In this document: one piece after another, positions 34,736 through 43,645 of the stretch
How positions within the stretch are numbered: the first letter of the stretch is position 1
Layout: each line of letters begins with the position of its first letter
From: Clostridia bacterium
Lineage (GTDB): Bacteria > Bacillota_A > Clostridia > Christensenellales > Aristaeellaceae
Reading direction: 5' to 3'
Length of the DNA stretch: 64,000 nt
Assembly (NCBI GenBank): GCA_017430945.1
Contig: JAFRMB010000113.1
Coordinates: 1 to 64,000, forward strand
The notes under the pieces: generated by a model
What the model saw: the letters and a program-made list of their open reading frames with translations, nothing else
Databases searched by the model: none
Told to the model about the DNA's origin: nothing
Translations under genes and position numbers: made by a program

Positions 34736-36244
34736 CTATTCAAACCAGTCTATGTGCTGATTGACATACTCATCCACATTGAAGACCCAGTCGGTCAAAA
34801 AGTCCTCCCAGGATCTGTTGCTCGCGGCATCCATACAGGCGACCAGATCCATCTCTGTCAGCGTACCGCCTGTACGTCCCTGCTTATAGAATCTCGCGAT
34901 CCCGTCCAGAAAGGCTTCAAGCCCCATGGCACATCGAAGCTCATGAAATACCACCGCGCCGCGCTTTCGCACGACGATGTCGTATTCCCGCGAATCAAAC
35001 TGTTTGGCGTCGCTTGTGATCCTGAGCCCGCCGGGGATGGTCAACTGCAGCGCACTCACCCAATCCCGATTGATGGCTTTCAGGAATGCATCTTGGCCTT
35101 CTTCGGATTCCAGCATGAGATAACTCATGTATTCGCAAATACTGTCCGACAGCCAGGCGTCTGCTGACGGTTCGGTGTAAGCAGAGATGCCGATATACTG
35201 CTGTGCGACACAGAAGCGAAGCTGCTTTTCCAGTTCAGATCCGCTCCCGCGATCGAACAGCCGCGAAGGCAGCAGTATAAGGCCCGGAAAATCCAATGCA
35301 TCGAGCGGGGTGTCTGACTCGACTATGGTCAATTGATCTACAGGAAAGCCATCATCGGCAAACGCTCCTTTGCAAAATGATATGGCTCGGCTCACGATAT
35401 CCAGGATGCGATCCGGATCACGAAGACGGCTGAAAAGACGGATGGTCGGCCCATTTTGCGTTTCCCGCGTCTTTTCACGCCATCGCCTGCCGAAAGCAAC
35501 TGCATACTCCCGTACATTTTCAGCGTGGATCTGCCAAACCCCTCCCTCTTTTGATGCGACGCCGACCGATGCCAGCGCATAGCCATCCGGGATCGTGATA
35601 CGCACGTCGTAATCTGCAGGTCCCGAATACAGCCATCGTGTGAACGACAGCGGCTGATTGAGCACGAATTCCGATCGATCGGGATCATAGATGCCCGGGA
35701 TGAAATAAAACGCGCTCAAACGCACATCCAGGTCTCCGATGCCGACGAACGCTCGGCAATACGGGAGCGCGAGATAATAATCGAACTCGAATACCGCCTT
35801 TTCTCCTGGTCTCAGATCGCACGCAACGCGAAGAACGAGCTCATCTGTGCCTTCGTATCCGTAGTCCGCATCCTCGCCGTCCACGCGCACGCTGGCCAGC
35901 TCGATCCCGCCCGGCGCATGACCGCCGGGAAAGACGGACGAAAGATCATCCGGCTCATACATCAGCGCCGTCTGCCGCCTGAGCATATTGGGCATAGCGT
36001 AAAACAACACCCGATCCAGATGCTTTTGCCATCGGTTCCCATAGACAAGGCGCTGCCCGATGTGCAGCGCCCCTCTATCATCTATGTACTCGATGGCCAG
36101 TTCGTATCTGTCGCGTTCGGGTGTCGTCGCGGTCTGGCCTTCTGCCAAAGCTGCGATCAACGCGCTGACGATGACACCGCCCACCAGAAGTACGACCAAC
36201 ACGATCGCAAGCACCTGAACGAGGCGCCTGTGTTTCCTTTTCAT
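34736..36244 (-). CDS. Membrane-anchored M1-like (aminopeptidase-fold) protein without HExxH
   Basis: A 502-residue protein with an N-terminal membrane anchor (about 8-34: VLAIVLVVLLVGGVIVSALI). The outside part follows the M1 gluzincin plan: a beta-sandwich N-domain (to about 260), then a catalytic-like domain. In the place of HExxH it reads FCVAQQY (344-350), and the downstream WLSEG-type motif reads WLSDSICEY (364-372), so the zinc-binding His-His-Glu set is missing. The fold assignment rests on that region and on the C-terminal helical part. It is likely a non-catalytic relative, possibly a binding or scaffold protein. Start ATG 36244 follows GGAGGCACC. Located just downstream of two signal peptidase genes. 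Confidence 0.65.
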   Translation of the reverse strand: MKRKHRRLVQVLAIVLVVLLVGGVIVSALIAALAEGQTATTPERDRYELAIEYIDDRGALHIGQRLVYGNRWQKHLDRVLFYAMPNMLRRQTALMYEPDDLSSVFPGGHAPGGIELASVRVDGEDADYGYEGTDELVLRVACDLRPGEKAVFEFDYYLALPYCRAFVGIGDLDVRLSAFYFIPGIYDPDRSEFVLNQPLSFTRWLYSGPADYDVRITIPDGYALASVGVASKEGGVWQIHAENVREYAVAFGRRWREKTRETQNGPTIRLFSRLRDPDRILDIVSRAISFCKGAFADDGFPVDQLTIVESDTPLDALDFPGLILLPSRLFDRGSGSELEKQLRFCVAQQYIGISAYTEPSADAWLSDSICEYMSYLMLESEEGQDAFLKAINRDWVSALQLTIPGGLRITSDAKQFDSREYDIVVRKRGAVVFHELRCAMGLEAFLDGIARFYKQGRTGGTLTEMDLVACMDAASNRSWEDFLTDWVFNVDEYVNQHIDWFE

Positions 36245-36257
36245 ACCGGTGCCTCCT

Positions 36258-37025
36258 CTACTTGACCGAGCGGATGTCGCCCAGCGGCCAGATCACCTCG
36301 CGTACGCGCCCGATGATCATATCCTTGCTGATGGGACCGACGTCGTTGACAGCGTTGCTGTCGTTCCAATCGCGTGAATCATGGGAATTGTAGCGATTGT
36401 CGCCCACGACGAAGTACTCATTGTCCGAAAGTGTATACGGTTCGTAGTCATCCGGACTGCCATAGGGCGTGTATAACGCCATCCTGCTGTCAAGCTCTAC
36501 GTCGTTTTCCACGCCGTCCATCTCATAAACGACGTGCGTCACACCGTTTTTGCGATATACCTGGTCTCCCGGGACAGCCACCACACGCTTGACGAAGAAG
36601 GTATCGAACTTGATGCCGAGTATCTTTGTGTAACGGTTTGGATAGTTGCAGATCACGACGCTTCCGCGAGGAACGGAATCTGAAAACTTCACGCTCATCA
36701 CATCCACATAAAGGCGCTCGCCGTCGTGAAGCGTGGACTCCATGGACTGCCCGTCCACACGTATGATGCGGAAGAAAAACGTCTGTATCACAAAAACGAC
36801 GACCAGAGCCACCGCGAGTGCAACGATCCACTCCTTGATCTCCTGCTTGGCGCTCTTCTTTTGCTTTTGCTTCTTCCCGCCGCCGGTCGTCTCAGGTCCG
36901 GTCATATCGATCGGCTCGTTCTCTGCCTCAGGCACATTCACCGTTTCATTCTCCGCCTCAGGTGCATTTACCTGTTCGTTCTCTGTCTCAGGTGCATTCA
37001 CCTTTTCGAACTGCTTCTCATCCAT
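36258..37025 (-). CDS. lepB: Signal peptidase I (with acidic N-terminal repeats)
   Basis: A 255-residue type I signal peptidase that removes signal peptides at the outer face of the membrane. Before the membrane span (about 62-82) there is an acidic extension of three 10-residue repeats (VNAPETENEQ, VNAPEAENET, VNVPEAENEP). The catalytic Ser lies in VDGQSMESTL, the Lys in FFVKRVVAVPGD, and box E in GDNRYNSHDSRDW. The ATG at 37025 is used here; an in-frame ATG at 37043 is also possible. It lies 29 bp after a second lepB copy. Confidence 0.9.
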   Translation of the reverse strand: MDEKQFEKVNAPETENEQVNAPEAENETVNVPEAENEPIDMTGPETTGGGKKQKQKKSAKQEIKEWIVALAVALVVVFVIQTFFFRIIRVDGQSMESTLHDGERLYVDVMSVKFSDSVPRGSVVICNYPNRYTKILGIKFDTFFVKRVVAVPGDQVYRKNGVTHVVYEMDGVENDVELDSRMALYTPYGSPDDYEPYTLSDNEYFVVGDNRYNSHDSRDWNDSNAVNDVGPISKDMIIGRVREVIWPLGDIRSVK

Positions 37026-37054
37026 GTCTTTTTTTACTCCCATTGATCTTGACG

Positions 37055-37558
37055 TCACTTCAGCCTGCCGATGCGGCTCACAGGCCATACGATCATCCGG
37101 ACCCGTCCCTTCATATCCGAGAGATGGATGGGCCCCATGTCCGGCATGCGGCTGTCGTAGCTCTCGGTGCGGTTGTCTCCCAGCATCAGATACTGATCAT
37201 CGCCCAGATCGTACTCGAAATCGTCTGCGTCGCCCGACACATAAGGCTCGGAGATCTTGCGGCCGTCTATGTAAGTCTCGCGACCATCCAGGCATACATG
37301 TTCTCCGGGCAGGCCGACGACACGCTTTATATAGTCGTCGCGCCTCAACGGAAATCGGCACAGGACGACATCTCCGCGACTCGGCGTTGCACCGAAGAGA
37401 AAGTCGAACCGCGTCATGAATACGATATCTCCGCTCTGCAGCGTGTCCGTCATGGATGTGCCGGTGACGCGCTTGAGCCCAAATCCCCAGCTTCTGACGG
37501 CGAGAGCCAGAGCAACGATCGCTGCGGCTGCTACTGCTATGCCTATCGACTTCTTCAC
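37055..37558 (-). CDS. lepB: Signal peptidase I (second, short copy)
   Basis: A 167-residue signal peptidase I with an N-terminal span (residues 5-22), catalytic Ser in VTGTSMTDTL, Lys in DYIKRVVGLPGE, and box E GDNRTESYDSR. It lacks the acidic extension of its neighbour, and the core is compact. The GTG start at 37558 overlaps the DUF951 stop by 4 nt. The two peptidases may differ in substrates; no adjacent pilin, sortase or dedicated substrate is seen. Confidence 0.9.
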   Translation of the reverse strand: MKKSIGIAVAAAAIVALALAVRSWGFGLKRVTGTSMTDTLQSGDIVFMTRFDFLFGATPSRGDVVLCRFPLRRDDYIKRVVGLPGEHVCLDGRETYIDGRKISEPYVSGDADDFEYDLGDDQYLMLGDNRTESYDSRMPDMGPIHLSDMKGRVRMIVWPVSRIGRLK

Positions 37559-37767
37559 GGCTTGTCAGCTTCGGGAGCCGTTTCTGCGGCAGACTGAACG
37601 AGTTTTTTTACGCGCTTCTCAAAAACCGGCCGCTCAAGCATGACGACGTGCTCGCACTTATTGCAGCGCATCTTGATATCAGCGCCGACAAAAGTGATCG
37701 TCCAGATATCGTTTCCGCAGGGATGAGGCTTTCGCATCTTCACGATATCACCGATATGCAACAGCAT
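37555..37767 (-). CDS. DUF951 protein
   Basis: A 70-residue protein of the DUF951 type, with HIGDIVKMRKPHPCGNDIW and MRCNKCEHVVMLER; three Cys could bind a metal. Function is unknown. The ATG at 37767 follows a clear GGAGG. It begins the operon that runs through the two signal peptidases and probably the M1-like gene. Confidence 0.88.
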   Translation of the reverse strand: MLLHIGDIVKMRKPHPCGNDIWTITFVGADIKMRCNKCEHVVMLERPVFEKRVKKLVQSAAETAPEADKP

Positions 37768-37837
37768 CCCATCGCCTCCTTCAGCATTATAGGCTCTGAA
37801 TATTGATTCAATATGAAGTTTTGTTGAATGATGCGTG

Positions 37838-39091
37838 TCACGGAACGAAATCGGTGTCCAGCTTGTAATACCAGCTGTTGCCGAGCACATCGGACACGCA
37901 CATGGCGAGCTGCCCTGCAAATACAGGCGCCTTGAGCTCGGTCGAAAGCGCGCCCATCCTGTGCCTTCGATAGAATTCCGACATGACCTCATAGCGTCCG
38001 TTACGGATATAGCCGACAGACCAGTTGTCTACGTGATCCAACGGCTGCGCCTCTGAAAGGCCGTCGATCGGGATCTCAAAGGCGTTCAGCACGATGTGGT
38101 AAAAGCCGACACCGGCCCTTATGTCGACATCACACAGGGTCGGGACCGCGCCGACATGATCGCGCTGTGTGATCTCATAGGCGCCGCCCTGGAGCCTGCG
38201 GCGAGCGATATTCAGGGTCAGAGGCTGGTCGTCGATCCCGATGAAGTATCGCCCCAGGCGCTGCGCGGCGGCGAGCGTCGTCGAGCTTCCGGCAAAGGGA
38301 TCCAGCACCCATTCACCGGGCCTGCTGGCGCAGCGCACGATGCGGTCGAGCAGCTGAAGTGGTTTTTGCGTATCGTAGCCGGTCCGCTCGGGATCGCGCT
38401 GCTGAAGGTGTGACAGATCGTTCCAGACGTCCGTCGGCGCAACGGGATCGTCGTCATAATAAGTATAGACCTTCCCCCCGGTCCGTATGGAGCGATACAC
38501 GCGACCATCCGGATCCACATGCCTGCGCATGTGGTTCGTGCGCGGCGTGACAGGTACGGTCTTGACTGCATCGATGTTGAAGTCATATCGGTCTGTCTTT
38601 CGGTAGAAAAGGATGACATCGTGCTTTCGGCTGAAATGCCGTATGCTTCGCCCGCCGGTCTGATAGACCCAAATGATCTCGTTGAGGAAGTTCTCCTCGC
38701 CGAACACCTTGTCCATCAGCAAATGGATATGTGGGTTCAGCCGATAATCGACGTGAACGAAGATCATTCCATCATCGGTGAGCAGGCGGCGGCAGCGGGT
38801 CAATACATTGCGCATCATCTCTAGGAAGGACGCTCGATCCCTGTGATCATCGAAGGCAAGGACTTTCAGACTGCTGCGGTTGGCGTCCCAATCCTGCGCA
38901 CCGACGCGCACGCGCATAAAGTACTTATCTCCGCTCAGATAGGGTGGGTCCATATAGATCAGTTTTATGCCGTTCTCATACTCCGACATGAGCGCGTCGA
39001 GCCCGTTTATGCAGTCGGACAGCATAAACAAACCGCGGCCCTGCGTGCCTGTATGTACTTCGATGCATTCCGGTATGCGCTCAGGTCTCAT
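37838..39091 (-). CDS. Orphan DNA methyltransferase (beta-class, N6-adenine or N4-cytosine)
   Basis: A 417-residue S-adenosylmethionine-dependent DNA methyltransferase. The catalytic motif IV MDPPYLSGD appears first (about 47-55), and the SAM-binding motif I DPFAGSSTTLAAAQRLG appears late (about 267), the order of the beta class. A central target-recognition segment holds DDDPVAPTDVWNDL and GYDTQKPLQLLDRI. There is no adjacent restriction or specificity gene, so it may be a solitary regulatory methylase or a remnant of a mobile system. The C-terminal 120 residues are not recognised. GGAGGAACC precedes the ATG. Confidence 0.85.
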   Translation of the reverse strand: MRPERIPECIEVHTGTQGRGLFMLSDCINGLDALMSEYENGIKLIYMDPPYLSGDKYFMRVRVGAQDWDANRSSLKVLAFDDHRDRASFLEMMRNVLTRCRRLLTDDGMIFVHVDYRLNPHIHLLMDKVFGEENFLNEIIWVYQTGGRSIRHFSRKHDVILFYRKTDRYDFNIDAVKTVPVTPRTNHMRRHVDPDGRVYRSIRTGGKVYTYYDDDPVAPTDVWNDLSHLQQRDPERTGYDTQKPLQLLDRIVRCASRPGEWVLDPFAGSSTTLAAAQRLGRYFIGIDDQPLTLNIARRRLQGGAYEITQRDHVGAVPTLCDVDIRAGVGFYHIVLNAFEIPIDGLSEAQPLDHVDNWSVGYIRNGRYEVMSEFYRRHRMGALSTELKAPVFAGQLAMCVSDVLGNSWYYKLDTDFVP

Positions 39092-39148
39092 GGTTCCTCC
39101 TCCAAATCGGGCTTCGGTCGTTCACGAAGTGTCGGCACACAACACAGA

Positions 39149-39682
39149 TCATCTGTAGAATATCAGCGAAAACCAAGTGACGATGCCATTTCCGGTACAG
39201 AATTCGATGCCGTGGCGTTCTGCAAGATCCGACACAAGAATGCCGTGGCTCTCCACGCAGGGAAACATCCGATCCGGATGCCTGCAGGGCGCGTTCGGCC
39301 AGGTGCACGCCTCGCATTGGGCACACGCTTCGGTGGATAGCGTCAGCGTTTCGCTCGCCTGCTGCCTGACGCACGCCAGCACGTCGCGCGTGACCTGCTC
39401 GTGCATACCACGCGTGCTCAGCGTCTGTTCCATGTCGTTGATATCAGGGACCTGTGCCGCTGTCGTGATCATCAGCCCTTCGTGATAAGCAAGCACTCTG
39501 GTGCGGCATTCCTCGACAGAACCGACGGCAGGCGGACAGGCCCATGTGGCGTTGTACATCGGGCACTCGTGTTCGCAGATATAGCGGACGCGGTCGGTGA
39601 ACACGAGCTCGTCTGTGGTAAAGAAAGCGTAGTCGCAGATCGGGAACTCCGCCAGCTGCGCTTCAAGCCTGCGCTTGTCCAT
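39149..39682 (-). CDS. DUF2284 metal-binding protein
   Basis: A 177-residue protein with many Cys: CEHECPMYNATWACPPAVG, then CAQCEACTWPNAPCRHPDRMFPC, and ESHGI. This matches the DUF2284 family, thought to bind a metal (possibly iron or corrinoid-related) in anaerobes. The ATG at 39682 follows GGGGGA; further upstream in-frame codons lack a site. It stands 57 bp from the methyltransferase gene on the same strand. Confidence 0.85.
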   Translation of the reverse strand: MDKRRLEAQLAEFPICDYAFFTTDELVFTDRVRYICEHECPMYNATWACPPAVGSVEECRTRVLAYHEGLMITTAAQVPDINDMEQTLSTRGMHEQVTRDVLACVRQQASETLTLSTEACAQCEACTWPNAPCRHPDRMFPCVESHGILVSDLAERHGIEFCTGNGIVTWFSLIFYR

Positions 39683-40047
39683 AAATGCATTTTCCCCCAT
39701 ACGCATCTGTTGATCATTATAGCACAGTTTTGTATCCCGGGCAACGTCAGTCATCGATTAATTGATAAACGGACTGCGATCGTATGCGCATCAGCGCGAG
39801 TTGACGAAGATTTAAGAATTCGTCCTTTCATCATATTATCAGCATATCCATGTCGCGATTTTGTCTGATTTCATTGCGATATTGACATTCCCGTGGCGCG
39901 TCGGATGCATAACAGCGAAGTTGTCTCAAAAGCATTACGCGCCGATGATGATAACGTCACATCGTCCACTCGCTCGAGCTTGCACCACAATATCTGGTAT
40001 TGATTCAAATCGTTAAACGCAATATAATGTGTTCGGAGGGATCGCAA
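39683..40047. other. Intergenic region between divergent DUF2284 and nrdD
   Basis: About 365 bp. The right end carries the nrdD promoter with two NrdR boxes. A low-GC stretch near 39760-39870 (ATTAATTGATAAAC, ATATTATCAGC) holds no recognised gene. Confidence 0.5.
39985..40032 (+). promoter_or_regulatory. Two NrdR boxes flanking the nrdD promoter
   Basis: Box 1 CCACAATATCTGGTAT (39985-40000) and box 2 ACGCAATATAATGTGT (40017-40032) match the NrdR consensus (AC-x-CWATATATWGTGT), starting 32 bp apart, about three helical turns, which is the usual NrdR arrangement. The promoter lies within: -35 TTGATT (40000-40005), 17 bp, -10 TATAAT (40023-40028), so box 2 covers the -10 region. NrdR represses ribonucleotide reductase genes when deoxynucleotide levels are high. 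Confidence 0.85.
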
Positions 40048-42372
40048 ATGCTCGAATACATCATCAAGAGGGATGGCCGAAAACTGGATTTCGACCCGAC
40101 CAAGATCACCGATGCCATCATGATGGCTTTTCAGGCCACACACAGCGCAAAGTCCCGCAGGACAGCCGAGGACATCACCCGTCAGGTCGTCTCCAGGTTG
40201 TGCTCCGACGAAACCATCGATATCCCGAGCGTCGAAGACGTTCAGGATGCCGTGGAGCAGGCGCTCATTGAGAACGGCTTTGTGCGGACAGCCAAGGCCT
40301 ATATCCTCTATCGTGCAGAGCGCAGTCGCATCCGCGAGATGAACACGCGACTCATGCGAATCTATGATGACCTGACGAACAAATCTGCTATCGAATCTGA
40401 CATCAAGCGCGAAAATGCCAACATCAACGGCGATACGGCTATGGGCACGATGCTGAAATACGGCAGCGAGGGCGCCAAGCAGTTCAACCTGATGTTCATG
40501 ATGAAGCCTGCACACGCTGAAGCACACCGGCAGGGCGACATCCACATACACGACATGGACTTCCTGACGCTGACCACCACATGCTGCCAGATCGACCTGT
40601 TGAAGCTCTTCCACGGCGGCTTTTCCACCGGCCACGGACATCTGAGGGAGCCCAGGGACATTCGCACTTACGCTGCCCTCGCCTGTATCGCGATCCAGGC
40701 CAATCAGAACGATCAGCACGGCGGCCAGAGCATCGTCAACTTCGACTATGCCATGGCAGAGGGCGTCCGAAAGACCTTCAAGCGCTGTTATCGTGAAAAC
40801 ATCGTGCGGGGTCTGGAGCTGCTCGACGGCGTAGAGGATGCCGACAAAGCCATACGCGACATGATGGACGACATCGAATCGGACACCGAGCTTTTCCCCA
40901 CCCTTGAGGATTGCGATACGTACCAGGCTCTGGAAGCGGATCGGCTCGGAGAGATGGGGATCGATGCCGATGAGATCGAACGCATACAGTCCTTTGCCCA
41001 CAGAAAGGCCGTGAAGGAGACGGATCGCGCGACCTATCAGGCCATGGAAGCGCTCATACACAATCTGAACACCATGAACAGCCGGGCCGGCGCACAGGTG
41101 CCGTTTTCATCCATCAACTACGGAATGGACACGTCCCCCGAGGCGCGACTGGCGATACGCGACCTTTTGCTGTCCACCGAGGCCGGCCTCGGAAACGGCG
41201 AAACGGCCATATTCCCCATCCAGATCTTCAGGATCAAACAGGGCGTGAACTACGATCCCGGCGATCCGAACTACGATCTGTTCAAGCTGGCCATCCGGTG
41301 TTCCGCCAAGCGTCTGTTCCCGAATTTTTCATTCATTGATGCGCCGTTCAATCTCAAGTACTACAAGCCCGGCCATCCTGAGACGGAGATCGCCTATATG
41401 GGTTGCCGCACCCGCGTGATCGGCAATGTGTTCGATCCGGACCGTGAGATCTGTAACCAGCGCGGCAATCTGAGTTTTACCTCCATCAATCTCCCACGTC
41501 TGGCAATCAAAGCGAATCGCAACATCGATCTGTTCTTTGACGAGCTGGATCACATGATGGACCTGGTCATCGATCAGCTGCTCGATCGCTTTGAGATACA
41601 GTGCCGCAAGCGCGTCCGCAATTACCCCTTCCTGATGGGGCAGGGGATCTGGCTGGACAGCGACCGGCTGAAATGGGACGATGAGGTGCGCGAGGTCCTG
41701 AAGCACGGAACGCTGTCCGTCGGATTCATCGGCCTGGCGGAGACATTGAAGGCTTTGACCGGCAAGCATCACGGAGAGAGCGAGACCGCACAGAACCTCG
41801 GGCTTGAGATCGTATCCCACATGCGTCAGATCTGCGACGATGCCTCTCAGCGCCATCATCTCAACATCACGCTGCTGGCCACGCCGGCTGAGGGCCTGTC
41901 CGGGCGCTTTGTCAGGATCGACGCGAAGAAATACGGTGTCATCGAAGGGGTCACCGACCGAGAGTACTATACGAACAGCTTCCATGTGCCGGTGTACTAT
42001 TCGATCGGCGCCGTCAAAAAGCTGCAGATCGAGGCGCCCTACCACGCGCTCACCAACGCGGGACACATATCCTATGTCGAACTGGACGGCGACACGACCC
42101 AGAATCTCGAAGCCTTTGAAAAGATCGTGCGCGTCATGAAGGAGAGCGGCATCGGCTATGGTTCGATCAATCACCCGATCGACAGAGACCCCATCTGCGG
42201 CTATAACGGCATCATCGGCGATACCTGTCCGGCATGCGGGCGTACCGAGGGCGATGTGCCCTTTGAGCGCATTCGACGCATCACCGGTTATCTCGTCGGG
42301 ACCCTCGATCGATTCAATGACGCCAAGCGCGCAGAGGAGCACGACAGGGTCAAGCATGGCGTCGATCGATAG
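40048..42372 (+). CDS. nrdD: Anaerobic ribonucleoside-triphosphate reductase (class III)
   Basis: A 774-residue glycyl-radical enzyme that makes deoxyribonucleotides without oxygen. An ATP-cone (about 1-95: EYIIKRDGRKLDFDPTKI) controls activity; the barrel follows (DIHIHDMDFLTLTTTCCQID); the C-terminus has Cys for zinc (PICGYNG and TCPACG) and the glycyl-radical segment RITGYLVGTLDRF. The ATG at 40048 is preferred since CGGAGGG precedes it. The partner activase gene nrdG is not found next to it. Two NrdR boxes lie at the promoter. Confidence 0.96.
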   Translation: MLEYIIKRDGRKLDFDPTKITDAIMMAFQATHSAKSRRTAEDITRQVVSRLCSDETIDIPSVEDVQDAVEQALIENGFVRTAKAYILYRAERSRIREMNTRLMRIYDDLTNKSAIESDIKRENANINGDTAMGTMLKYGSEGAKQFNLMFMMKPAHAEAHRQGDIHIHDMDFLTLTTTCCQIDLLKLFHGGFSTGHGHLREPRDIRTYAALACIAIQANQNDQHGGQSIVNFDYAMAEGVRKTFKRCYRENIVRGLELLDGVEDADKAIRDMMDDIESDTELFPTLEDCDTYQALEADRLGEMGIDADEIERIQSFAHRKAVKETDRATYQAMEALIHNLNTMNSRAGAQVPFSSINYGMDTSPEARLAIRDLLLSTEAGLGNGETAIFPIQIFRIKQGVNYDPGDPNYDLFKLAIRCSAKRLFPNFSFIDAPFNLKYYKPGHPETEIAYMGCRTRVIGNVFDPDREICNQRGNLSFTSINLPRLAIKANRNIDLFFDELDHMMDLVIDQLLDRFEIQCRKRVRNYPFLMGQGIWLDSDRLKWDDEVREVLKHGTLSVGFIGLAETLKALTGKHHGESETAQNLGLEIVSHMRQICDDASQRHHLNITLLATPAEGLSGRFVRIDAKKYGVIEGVTDREYYTNSFHVPVYYSIGAVKKLQIEAPYHALTNAGHISYVELDGDTTQNLEAFEKIVRVMKESGIGYGSINHPIDRDPICGYNGIIGDTCPACGRTEGDVPFERIRRITGYLVGTLDRFNDAKRAEEHDRVKHGVDR

Positions 42373-42464
42373 GATCCGAGGCCCGATCTTTATGTTACCG
42401 CGGTGCCGCGAACCCCTTCCCTATCCGTCAGATGTCGATCACCTTTTTCAGATGGCCCGATAGA

Positions 42465-42498
42465 CAAACTCCGCTGCCGGCATCGGCAGCGGAGTTTG
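42465..42498. terminator. Bidirectional terminator between nrdD and the sugar operon
   Basis: A 15-bp perfect stem (42465-42479/42484-42498) with a 4-nt loop lies 92 bp after nrdD and 13 bp from the end of the convergent dehydrogenase gene. The flanking T-runs are short (GTTTG). Confidence 0.72.
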
Positions 42499-42511
42499 AT
42501 CTGGATCCTTG

Positions 42512-43603
42512 TCAGATCACACGGGGAAACGGCGCGCTCTTGTCCTCTATGTCGGCGCCGATCTTTTTGAGTTCCTGTAAGGTCTTTTCGTTGACGGGGA
42601 TACCTTCGGCCATGCGGACTTTCCTGGACTCCATTTCCTTTTCGCCGTGCGTGTAGATGCGGCTGCATCCATCGGCCTTCGGCGAATTGCGGATCTTGTC
42701 GAGGTATTCCGAGAACGCAGCGCGGATCTTTGCCTTCTCGCCGAAGATGCCGTAGTCCACTGCGATAAAGGTATGGCAGATGCCGGAACCGCTGCCGGTA
42801 CGATAGATGCGGTCCGCGGTGGTCCCGCCGGAGAGTATGGCCGTGAACAGTTCGACGATCACGCCGAGGCCATAGCCTTTGTGCCCTCCCATCAACTCGC
42901 TGGAGCCACCCAGCGGCAGTATGCCGCCGCCTGCTTTGTGTATGATGTTGTCCAGTATCCGCGGTGCATCCTGCGAATCGAGTCCCTTCTCATCCACGCC
43001 CCATCCGATCGGCACCGGTGTGCCGCGCTTTGTGTAGACCTCGAACTTGCCGCGGGGCACGACCGTCGTCGCACAGTCGAACAGGAAGGGCACAGGATCT
43101 GCGGGCATCGACAGCGCGATGGGATTCGTGCCGATCATCGGCTGCTTTCCGTAAACCGGCACCATGATCTCCTCGGTATTCGTCATGCAAATGCCCATCA
43201 GGTCCTCGCGCATCGCCATTTCGGTATAAAAACCGGCGATGCCGTAGTGGTTCGAATTGCGCACTTCCACCATGCCGCAGCCGACGCTCTTCGCCTTTTC
43301 GATCGCCATGCGCATGGCGCGCTGTCCGATCACTTGCCCCATGGCATTGTGTGCATCGATCACCGCGGAAACAGGCGTCTCATAGACGATCTCTGGCACG
43401 GCATGCACATCGACCATACCCGAAGTCACCTCGAAGGCATATCGGACCATGCGCTGAACGCCGTGAGACTCGATGCCGTTCAGATCAGCCGCAAGCACCA
43501 CTGACGCGATCTCATGGCTCTCCTCATTGGAAAAACCGTATGCGCGAAACACAGCCTCGCAAAAGGTCAACAGTTCCTGGTAGTCGAGATTGATGTATTG
43601 CAT
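42512..43603 (-). CDS. Ldh2-type malate/L-lactate/ureidoglycolate dehydrogenase
   Basis: A 363-residue NAD(P)-dependent dehydrogenase of the malate/lactate superfamily (Ldh2/YlbC): DLNGIESHGVQRMVRY, RNSNHYGIAGFY (catalytic His), MIGTNPIALSMPA and a C-terminal GGHKGYGLGVIVELFTAI. It oxidises or reduces a 2-hydroxy acid or related sugar acid; the exact substrate is unknown. GGAGTG precedes the ATG at 43603. It is the last gene of the minus-strand sugar operon. Confidence 0.85.
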   Translation of the reverse strand: MQYINLDYQELLTFCEAVFRAYGFSNEESHEIASVVLAADLNGIESHGVQRMVRYAFEVTSGMVDVHAVPEIVYETPVSAVIDAHNAMGQVIGQRAMRMAIEKAKSVGCGMVEVRNSNHYGIAGFYTEMAMREDLMGICMTNTEEIMVPVYGKQPMIGTNPIALSMPADPVPFLFDCATTVVPRGKFEVYTKRGTPVPIGWGVDEKGLDSQDAPRILDNIIHKAGGGILPLGGSSELMGGHKGYGLGVIVELFTAILSGGTTADRIYRTGSGSGICHTFIAVDYGIFGEKAKIRAAFSEYLDKIRNSPKADGCSRIYTHGEKEMESRKVRMAEGIPVNEKTLQELKKIGADIEDKSAPFPRVI

Positions 43604-43645
43604 GGATAAACACTCCTTTCTAATCAAAAGCAAGAGTTTCGCACA

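Noticed and set aside
36905..37005. Repeats resembling a CRISPR array
   Set aside because: They are 30-bp in-frame coding repeats (three acidic decapeptides) in a signal peptidase gene, without unique spacers.
39871..41061. 396-codon minus-strand frame
   Set aside because: Antisense to the start of nrdD and covering its promoter and NrdR boxes.
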